Shown: positions 1 through 6,040 of the stretch, piece by piece
Layout: the number at the start of each line of letters is the position of its first letter
Position numbering within the stretch: the first letter of the stretch is position 1
Source of the DNA: Acidimicrobiaceae bacterium
GTDB taxonomy: Bacteria; Actinomycetota; Acidimicrobiia; Acidimicrobiales; RAAP-2
Assembly: GCA_003152555.1 (NCBI GenBank)
Contig: PMAL01000053.1
Span: forward strand, 5,665-11,704
Length of the DNA: 6,040 nt
Direction: 5' to 3'
Position numbers and translations under genes: made by a program
The notes under the pieces: model-generated
What the model saw: only the letters and a program-made list of their open reading frames with translations
Told to the model about the DNA's origin: nothing
Databases searched by the model: none

Positions 1-1755
<1,755 letters not shown>

Positions 1756-1757
1756 GG

Positions 1758-1767
1758 TCCCTCCTTT
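1758..1767 (-). promoter_or_regulatory. Strong Shine-Dalgarno of atpG
   Basis: On the minus strand the atpA-atpG spacer reads AAAGGAGGGACC directly before the ATG. AGGAGG at 1765-1760 is a perfect anti-16S match, 4 nt from the start codon, which is slightly close. It fixes the atpG start at 1755. The remaining part of the 36-bp spacer shows no hairpin or other signal. Confidence 0.8.
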
Positions 1768-1791
1768 CTCGCTCGAACTTTTTCTGGCTAG

Positions 1792-3309
1792 TTAGCTGCT
1801 GATGGCGAAGCCGTCGAGGAACGTTTTCATCGCGGCGTCCAGCTTCTCGACATCGGGCAAGGTGCCTTCGGTGCGAATGTGCTCTAACAAATCGGCGTGC
1901 TGGGCGCGGAAATTGGTGAGCAATTCGGACTCAAAGCGCTGCACGTCCTCAACCGGCACGGTGTCGAGCCAGCCCTTGGTACCCGCGTAGATTGCAACCG
2001 CCTGCTCTTCGACGGGTACCGGCGCGTTGAGACCCTGCTTCAGCAACTCGGTGAGGCGGTAGCCGCGGTCGAGCTGCTGTTGGGAGGACTTGTCGAGTTC
2101 GGAACCAAAGGTCGCGAATGATTCAAGGTCACGGAACTGGGCCAGGTCAATCTTGAGTGTTCCCGCGACCGACCTCATGGCCTTGATCTGCGCGGCGCCA
2201 CCGACACGAGACACGGAGTTACCGACGTTGATGGCGGGGCGAACACCCGAATAGAAGAGGTCCGATTCGAGGAACACCTGACCATCGGTGATCGAAATGA
2301 CGTTGGTCGGGATGTAGGCAGAAATGTCGCCGGCCTTGGTTTCAATGATGGGCAGTGCCGTGAGCGACCCGCCGCCGAGCTCGTCGCTCAACTTCGCGGC
2401 ACGCTCCAGTAAGCGACTATGGAGATAAAAGACGTCGCCGGGGTACGCCTCGCGGCCCGGCGGACGGCGCAGCAAAAGCGAAATCTGGCGGTACGCTTCG
2501 GCCTGCTTGGAAAGGTCGTCGTAGACCACGAGGGCGTGTTCGCCGTTCTCCATCCACTCCTGGCCAATGGCGCAGCCGGCGTACGGGGCGAGGAACTTAA
2601 AAGGTGCCGGGTCGCCCGCGGACGCGACCACCACCACCGTGTACTCCATTGCCCCAAAGTCCTCGAGGACCTTTACCGTCTGGGCGACCGACGAGTTCTT
2701 CTGACCAATCGCGACGTAGATGCACTTCACGTGCTGGCCCTTTTGGTTGAGAATCGTATCGACGACCACGGTGGTCTTGCCGGTCTTGCGGTCACCGATT
2801 ATTAGTTCGCGCTGACCGCGGCCGATCGGCGTCATGGCGTCGATGGCTTTGATGCCCGTCTGCAGGGGCTCGCTCACGGGCTGGCGGCCAATGATGCCAG
2901 GCGCCTGGACTTCCATGCGCCGGCTCTTGGGGTTGACCAGCGGTCCCTTGCCGTCGATGGGCTCGCCGAGCGCGTTCACGACGCGGCCTAAGAGCGCGTC
3001 GCCCACGGGCATCGACAGGATTCGACCGGTGGCTCGCACTATCTGCTCTTCTTCAATGCTGTCAACCGAGCCGAGCACCACGGCGCCGATGGTCTCTTCG
3101 TCGAGGTTCATGGCGAGTCCCAGGGTCCCGTCTTGGAACTCGAGCAACTCGTTCACCTTAGCGGCGGGAAGGCCCGAGACGCGGGCGATGCCGTCGCCGA
3201 CCTCTACTACCCGTCCCACTTGCTCGGCCCCGACGGTGGGGTCGAACTCGGTAACGTGCTTGCGCAGCGCGTCCGTGATCTCGATGGCACTAATGGTGAG
3301 CTCTGTCAT
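1792..3309 (-). CDS. atpA: F1Fo ATP synthase subunit alpha (regulatory/non-catalytic nucleotide-binding)
   Basis: Alpha alternates with beta in the F1 head and binds nucleotide at non-catalytic sites. From the ATG at 3309 it is 505 residues, the usual bacterial length. The N-terminal barrel (about 25-95) is followed by the nucleotide-binding domain with P-loop GDRKTGKT at 172-179 (most relatives have GDRQTGKT), VVYDD near 261-265, and the alpha/beta signature [10 protein letters not shown] at 358-367, followed by the arginine finger Arg368 that reaches the catalytic site of beta. The C-terminal helical domain ends in FLDGFAISS with no extension. A GTG directly upstream (3312) is in frame, but the AGGA at 3320-3317 is 7 nt from the ATG and only 4 nt from the GTG, so ATG is preferred. 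Its start is 15 bp after the atpH stop. Confidence 0.97.
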   Translation of the reverse strand: MTELTISAIEITDALRKHVTEFDPTVGAEQVGRVVEVGDGIARVSGLPAAKVNELLEFQDGTLGLAMNLDEETIGAVVLGSVDSIEEEQIVRATGRILSMPVGDALLGRVVNALGEPIDGKGPLVNPKSRRMEVQAPGIIGRQPVSEPLQTGIKAIDAMTPIGRGQRELIIGDRKTGKTTVVVDTILNQKGQHVKCIYVAIGQKNSSVAQTVKVLEDFGAMEYTVVVVASAGDPAPFKFLAPYAGCAIGQEWMENGEHALVVYDDLSKQAEAYRQISLLLRRPPGREAYPGDVFYLHSRLLERAAKLSDELGGGSLTALPIIETKAGDISAYIPTNVISITDGQVFLESDLFYSGVRPAINVGNSVSRVGGAAQIKAMRSVAGTLKIDLAQFRDLESFATFGSELDKSSQQQLDRGYRLTELLKQGLNAPVPVEEQAVAIYAGTKGWLDTVPVEDVQRFESELLTNFRAQHADLLEHIRTEGTLPDVEKLDAAMKTFLDGFAISS

Positions 3310-3316
3310 CACAGCT

Positions 3317-3323
3317 TCCTTTT
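3317..3323 (-). promoter_or_regulatory. Shine-Dalgarno deciding the atpA start
   Basis: The minus strand reads AAAAGGAAGCTGTGATG. AGGA lies 7 nt before the ATG at 3309 and 4 nt before the in-frame GTG at 3312. The spacing favours the ATG. The site sits in the short gap between the atpH stop (3325-3327) and atpA. Confidence 0.65.
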
Positions 3324-3324
3324 C

Positions 3325-4236
3325 TTATTCATTTCGATTGATTGCCGATTCGTACAGGCGCTTGGACGCCACCGCGTCGTGCAGCGCACCCAGACGGCCA
3401 CGGGTGGTGGCGTCGAGGCGCAGGTCGCCAACTTCGACGAGCACGCCGCCCAACAGATCGGGCTCTTCGGCGACTTGCAGTTCTACGTTCTTACCCGTCA
3501 GGGTCTTAAGGGACGCCACCAGCTGTTCGCGACTCGACTTGTCCAGTTCGCGCGCGGTAAAGACGCGAGCCACCCGCCAGTCGCGCGAGCGTGCGACGAA
3601 GTCGACGAGGAAGTCCAGCGTGCCCACGACGTCGCGGGGCCGACCGCCTTCAATCACGTACTTACTCAGTAACAAGGTGACCTTGTGGACTTTGCCCTTG
3701 AGCAATTGTTCAACTGTGCCGACGCGTGATTCGAGGGGCGCGTCGCGGTCGAGCAAGAGCCGGCGAAGATCCAGGTTCGAATCAATGGTGCGCGCCCAGC
3801 GAAAGAGTTCCTCTTCGATGGTCCCGAAGTCGTCGGTCCCGATCTCGTCGAGCAGTTCGTCAGCGAATCCACTCACGCGCCGACGTGCAGCCATGTGGCC
3901 CAGGTTCGCCTGCGGGAACTCTCCGGTCTCGCTCAAGACGTTCGCCGCCACGGCTAGTTCGTCAATGGCGCGCGGCACCTCTTGGGCCGGCGCGACACTC
4001 GCCGCGTAAACGCTTAAGCGAAGGGTGGCCGCGTCCACTTTGTTGGTTAACAGGTCACGAAGGATTTCGCCACGCGCGGGGCCCGCGATTGACGTGTCGG
4101 TCAGGACGGCGCGAAGCCGAGCCTGGCTCAGAATGGTCTGCTCGAGCGACCGCAACTCAACGGCGACCGTGGCGAGCGCCGTCTTGTTGAGCGAACCCAA
4201 GAGGGCGGCCGCAAATCCTTCGAGCTTGGGGAGCAT
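3325..4236 (-). CDS. atpH: F1Fo ATP synthase subunit delta (OSCP), long actinobacterial form with duplicated N-terminal domain
   Basis: Delta caps the F1 head and ties it to the b-subunit stalk. The 303-residue product is far longer than the roughly 175-180 residues of E. coli delta. The extra length comes from an internal duplication: residues 7-77 and 123-193 align without gaps at an offset of 116, with 25 of 71 positions identical by hand count, including matched GFA..LL, T-I-x-S, L-R..L-x-D, LL..KV and TL-x-LS-x-Y. The C-terminal domain (about 218-290) has the usual beta strands (RVARVFTARELD, KNVELQVAEEPDLLGG, VLVEVGDLRLD) and a terminal helix. The start ATG is 2 bp after the atpF stop; the nearest purine-rich site (AAAAGGGAG at 4258-4250) is 13 nt away, so coupling to atpF translation is likely. 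Streptomyces delta has, as I recall, the same two-copy layout, and in mycobacteria it is fused behind a b-like segment; here it is free-standing. Confidence 0.95.
   Translation of the reverse strand: MLPKLEGFAAALLGSLNKTALATVAVELRSLEQTILSQARLRAVLTDTSIAGPARGEILRDLLTNKVDAATLRLSVYAASVAPAQEVPRAIDELAVAANVLSETGEFPQANLGHMAARRRVSGFADELLDEIGTDDFGTIEEELFRWARTIDSNLDLRRLLLDRDAPLESRVGTVEQLLKGKVHKVTLLLSKYVIEGGRPRDVVGTLDFLVDFVARSRDWRVARVFTARELDKSSREQLVASLKTLTGKNVELQVAEEPDLLGGVLVEVGDLRLDATTRGRLGALHDAVASKRLYESAINRNE
3658..3870 (-). repeat. Second copy of the delta N-terminal domain (atpH residues 123-193)
   Basis: This segment encodes the repeat unit that directly precedes the delta C-terminal domain, the position of the canonical N-terminal domain. 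It matches residues 7-77 of the same protein without gaps at 25 of 71 positions. The repeat is visible at protein level; the DNA copies have diverged, so it is an old duplication. Confidence 0.75.
4006..4218 (-). repeat. First copy of the delta N-terminal domain (atpH residues 7-77)
   Basis: This is the N-terminal member of the internal delta duplication. A linker of about 45 residues (78-122), rich in Ala and Glu, separates it from the second copy. Shared positions include Thr34/Thr150, Arg42/Arg158, Asp47/Asp163, Lys66-Val67/Lys182-Val183 and Tyr77/Tyr193. Confidence 0.75.
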
Positions 4237-4238
4237 GA

Positions 4239-4760
4239 TTAGAGGCTCGCTCCCTTTTCGGATTCCGCGTTGAGCGCGGCCACGGCCTCACGGATGAGTT
4301 CCTCGTGGGCGCTCTGATCAACTTCTCTTCCGACGATGGTCGCGACTAGCTCAAAGACGAGTTCGCCGATCCGCGCGGACGCTTCATCGATGGCGCGCTG
4401 GCGCGCGGTATCGACTTCGGCGTTGGCCGATGTGACGATGCGCTCGTATTCCTGTTGGCCGCGCCCGCCAGCTTCCGCCTTCACCTGATCGGCCGTTGCC
4501 TGCGCGCTGGCCACAATCTCGCGCGCTTGATCACGCGCTTGCGCCAACACTTTCGCCCGTTCGTCATCGGCCGCGGCCGCTTCGGCGCGCGCCTGGTCAG
4601 CCAGTTCTAGCGAACTACGAATCTTCTCCTGTCGACTCTCAATGGCTTTGTTGAGGGGCGGCAGGATGTACTTCGTGACGAGGTACAAAATGACCGCGAC
4701 GACGACCAGTTCAACAATGAACGTGCCGTTGGGCAGCAGGAAGATGGACTCGGCGATCAT
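4239..4760 (-). CDS. atpF: F1Fo ATP synthase subunit b (peripheral stalk)
   Basis: Subunit b is the membrane-anchored stator that holds the F1 head against rotor torque. The 173-residue product has one membrane helix near residues 13-31 (FIVELVVVAVILYLVTKYI), preceded by LLPNGTF, then a long charged, Ala/Glu/Arg/Gln-rich helix from about 35 to 145 expected to form a right-handed coiled coil. The C-terminus (FELVATIVGREVD and on) is the part that meets delta. Length and layout fit bacterial b, which runs about 155-185 residues. The ATG at 4760 has a GAAGG about 9 nt upstream. It follows atpE after a 65-bp spacer and ends 2 bp before atpH. It is a free-standing b gene; no second b' gene is present between atpE and atpH, so a homodimeric b stalk is inferred. 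Confidence 0.97.
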   Translation of the reverse strand: MIAESIFLLPNGTFIVELVVVAVILYLVTKYILPPLNKAIESRQEKIRSSLELADQARAEAAAADDERAKVLAQARDQAREIVASAQATADQVKAEAGGRGQQEYERIVTSANAEVDTARQRAIDEASARIGELVFELVATIVGREVDQSAHEELIREAVAALNAESEKGASL

Positions 4761-4794
4761 CAGCGACGACCTTCTTTCACTAGTGGACTAACTC

Positions 4795-4820
4795 CGTTAC
4801 CGGGTCAAGACTCGATAACG
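4795..4820 (-). other. Stem-loop in the atpE-atpF spacer
   Basis: In the mRNA, CGTTATCG (4820-4813) can pair with CGGTAACG (4802-4795), giving an 8-bp stem with one G-U pair around a 10-nt loop (AGTCTTGACC). It begins 5 nt after the atpE stop codon. No U-tract follows, so it is not a rho-independent terminator. A role in mRNA processing, stabilising the 3' end of the atpE message or lowering atpF expression relative to atpE is inferred only. Confidence 0.45.
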
Positions 4821-4825
4821 CGGGA

Positions 4826-5089
4826 TTACTGCTTGGAAAAGACGTAGACGAAGACAACCATGAACAAGAGGTTGATGAAGTACATGGCTTCGACCAATCC
4901 CACCGTCAAGAAGAAGTACTGACGGGCCTTGTTCTCGATCTCGGGCTGACGAGCAATGGCCGCGATGGTCTGGCTACCGGCCAAACCGTCACCGATTGCC
5001 GCACCGATGGCGCCGCCGCCAAGGGCGAGCCCGCCGCCGACAAGCGCGCCGGCGATGCTGATTGCACCTTCAAGTGTTTGTGTTGCCAT
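4826..5089 (-). CDS. atpE: F1Fo ATP synthase subunit c (rotor ring proteolipid)
   Basis: Subunit c forms the membrane ring whose carboxylates carry the coupling ion. The 87-residue product is two membrane helices joined by the conserved polar loop ARQPE (46-50). Helix 1 (about 10-40) is glycine-rich (GGG at 18-20 and 24-26), as needed for tight ring packing, and contains Asp34 in a GDG motif. Helix 2 (about 58-84) has the ion-binding Glu67 in [10 protein letters not shown]. The residue after Glu67 is Ala and no Na+-type Gln/Ser-Thr ligand set is evident, so proton coupling is inferred. Aligned to the M. tuberculosis protein from memory, Glu67, Asp34 and Ile72 match Glu61, Asp28 and Ile66, while Met69 replaces Ala63. 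A strong AGGAGG with an A-rich 11-nt spacer precedes the ATG, consistent with a product needed in about ten copies per complex. It starts 26 bp after the atpB stop. Confidence 0.98.
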   Translation of the reverse strand: MATQTLEGAISIAGALVGGGLALGGGAIGAAIGDGLAGSQTIAAIARQPEIENKARQYFFLTVGLVEAMYFINLLFMVVFVYVFSKQ

Positions 5090-5106
5090 TTTTGTTTATT
5101 CCTCCT
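5090..5106 (-). promoter_or_regulatory. Shine-Dalgarno and A-rich leader of atpE
   Basis: The minus strand reads AGGAGG (5106-5101) followed by AATAAACAAAA and then the ATG. The anti-16S match is perfect but the spacing of 11 nt is long, and the spacer has no G and only one C, so it should be unstructured. An open A-rich leader is a plausible aid to high c-subunit translation; that role is inferred. Confidence 0.7.
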
Positions 5107-5115
5107 GGTTGGGAT

Positions 5116-5877
5116 TTAGTGGGAAACTTCTAGAGCCGGTGCGTGTTCTTCTTCATGACTGGTCGCAAAACTGAAGTACAAGATGGCGAGCAGCATGAAG
5201 ATATACGCCTGGATTGCCCCGATGAACAGATCAAAGGGCTTCCAAATAATCTCGCCGAACGGCACGACGTAGATCGGTAGCAGCGTGGTCATCACCGCGA
5301 TCATGAGACCGCCAGAGAACAAGTTGCCGAAGAGACGAAAGGTCAGTGTGATGGGCTTGGTGATCTCTTCAATGATGTTGATAGGTAGCAACGCCTTGAA
5401 GGGCTGGGTGTAGTGCTTGAAATATCCCCCGAAACCTCTCGCCCGGAACGATTCAATGTGCACCCAGACAATCACCATCAGCGCCATGGCGAGCGGAAGG
5501 TTCACGTCACCCGTAGGAGCGGGCAGAATCTCGGCTGAAGAGCCGGGATGCATCGCCGAGGGAATGAAGCCAATCCAGTTGCAGATCAAGATAAAGAGGA
5601 AGAGTGTCACCCCGATGGGGACGTAGCGCTTGCCTTTTGGTCCCATGGCCGACGTCGCGAGCTCGCTGACCTGATCGACAATGAACTCCCAGATGACTTG
5701 CAGCTTTCCCGGCACGCCGTCAGTGACCTTAGAGCGCATGCGAAAACCTAAGAAGAGCAAGATCACCATTGCCAGCAGGGTCGAAGTGACGATGTCGGTG
5801 TCTATGGCGAGGCCGAAAACGTGCACCGTGGGGTGCACGCCCACCGAAAGCGTCTTGGCCGCGTACAGCGTCCTCAC
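5116..5877 (-). CDS. atpB: F1Fo ATP synthase subunit a (proton channel)
   Basis: Subunit a holds the two half-channels through which protons reach and leave the c-ring. The 253-residue product is a normal length for the family and has about five or six hydrophobic segments, roughly at 28-46, 86-106, 127-145, 175-205 and 212-238. The essential arginine is Arg181 in TLTFRLFGNLFSGG; the helix after it carries the conserved Gln223-Ala-Tyr near the C-terminus. PAPTGDVNLPLAMAL (119-133) is the other family landmark. The C-terminal tail is hydrophilic with His and Glu (HEEEHAPALEVSH). The start is a GTG at 5877, chosen because AGGGAGGA lies 5 nt upstream. It overlaps the stop of the preceding gene by 4 nt (GTGA). 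The E. coli Glu219 position is Gly190, as in other actinobacterial a subunits I recall. Confidence 0.97.
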   Translation of the reverse strand: MRTLYAAKTLSVGVHPTVHVFGLAIDTDIVTSTLLAMVILLFLGFRMRSKVTDGVPGKLQVIWEFIVDQVSELATSAMGPKGKRYVPIGVTLFLFILICNWIGFIPSAMHPGSSAEILPAPTGDVNLPLAMALMVIVWVHIESFRARGFGGYFKHYTQPFKALLPINIIEEITKPITLTFRLFGNLFSGGLMIAVMTTLLPIYVVPFGEIIWKPFDLFIGAIQAYIFMLLAILYFSFATSHEEEHAPALEVSH

Positions 5878-6040
5878 TCAATTCCTCCCTGATTCGACAC
5901 CACGCGCAGAACGTTGGCAACGAAGACAATTTGATAAAGCACAAGCCCTGCCACAATACCGATTCCCAGGGGGGCGTCCAGCCACACCAACGCCAGGACC
6001 ACCACCGTCATGACGGCCAGACGACCTACCGTTTTCCCGC
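5874..6040 (-). CDS. Small membrane protein C-terminus, probably AtpI-like, cut by the right window edge
   Basis: The frame is open from the window edge to a TGA at 5876-5874 and encodes 54 visible residues (first full codon at 6038). The translation runs GKTVGRLAVMTVVVLALVWL, then DAPLGIGIVAGLVLYQIVFV, then ANVLRVVSNQGGIE. It shows two hydrophobic segments (about visible residues 8-20 and 24-42) joined by a short DAP turn. In many bacteria the gene directly upstream of atpB is atpI, a small four-helix membrane protein thought to help c-ring assembly or ion supply. The position, the hydrophobic hairpin and the 4-nt GTGA overlap with atpB support that role, but AtpI is poorly conserved and the N-terminal part is missing, so the identity is inferred from context. 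The Shine-Dalgarno of atpB is encoded within its last codons. Confidence 0.6.
   Translation of the reverse strand, partial: GKTVGRLAVMTVVVLALVWLDAPLGIGIVAGLVLYQIVFVANVLRVVSNQGGIE
5883..5890 (-). promoter_or_regulatory. Strong Shine-Dalgarno of atpB, inside the upstream gene
   Basis: AGGGAGGA lies 5 nt before the GTG start of atpB. It supports the non-ATG start at 5877. The site is part of the coding sequence for the last residues (QGGIE) of the upstream membrane protein, so the two genes are likely translationally coupled. Confidence 0.75.

Noticed and set aside
1756..1791. Possible terminator or promoter in the atpA-atpG spacer
   Set aside because: The 36 bp hold the atpG ribosome site and no inverted repeat with a U-tract or recognisable -35/-10 pair.
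2083..3549. The same hexapeptide ELDKSS in alpha (2083-2100) and in delta (3532-3549)
   Set aside because: Each copy sits at its own family-conserved site (alpha C-terminal domain; delta C-terminal domain) and the codons differ. It looks like chance similarity, not gene conversion or a shared module.
2834..4009. A 391-codon open frame on the plus strand, antisense to atpA and atpH
   Set aside because: Its translation is low-complexity, rich in Ser, Arg and Thr, resembles no family, and runs across two well-supported genes and their junction. It is a by-product of GC-biased third codon positions.
4778..4785. Perfect 8-bp palindrome CACTAGTG in the atpE-atpF spacer
   Set aside because: Too short to be meaningful alone; a palindrome of this size occurs often by chance, and no second copy or known operator was seen.

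Overview
The window holds most of a bacterial F-type (F1Fo) ATP synthase operon, all transcribed on the minus strand, so the genes run from high to low coordinates. In transcription order they are: the 3' end of a small membrane-protein gene (probably AtpI-like, cut by the right edge), atpB (a), atpE (c), atpF (b), atpH (delta), atpA (alpha), atpG (gamma) and the first 284 codons of atpD (beta, cut by the left edge). This is the canonical order I-B-E-F-H-A-G-D. atpC (epsilon) would be expected just beyond the left edge.

The protein features point to Actinomycetota. The c subunit aligns without gaps, as I recall the sequence, to the mycobacterial one around the GDG of helix 1, the RQP loop and the GLVEA..YFIN segment of helix 2. 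The delta subunit is about 300 residues and carries a duplicated N-terminal domain, an actinobacterial pattern. The alpha P-loop reads GDRKTGKT. b and delta are separate genes and alpha lacks the long mycobacterial C-terminal extension, so this is not a mycobacterium. A deep actinobacterial class such as Acidimicrobiia is possible, but that is a guess. The DNA is moderately GC-rich and looks uniform in base and codon use, with no sign of horizontal transfer.

The genes are tightly packed: a 4-nt GTGA overlap into atpB, and gaps of 26, 65, 2, 15, 36 and 7 bp after that. The only gap with visible structure is the 65-bp atpE-atpF spacer, which can form an 8-bp stem-loop. Shine-Dalgarno sequences are strong before atpB, atpE and atpG. 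No promoter or terminator is visible; the transcript must start beyond the right edge and end beyond the left edge.

Together a, b and the c-ring form the membrane proton path. Delta and b form the peripheral stalk, gamma the rotor shaft, and alpha/beta the catalytic hexamer. The window is essentially ordinary core metabolism and I see no undescribed system. The points most worth a second look are the internal duplication in delta, a methionine in the c subunit at the position linked to natural diarylquinoline resistance, and the stem-loop between atpE and atpF.
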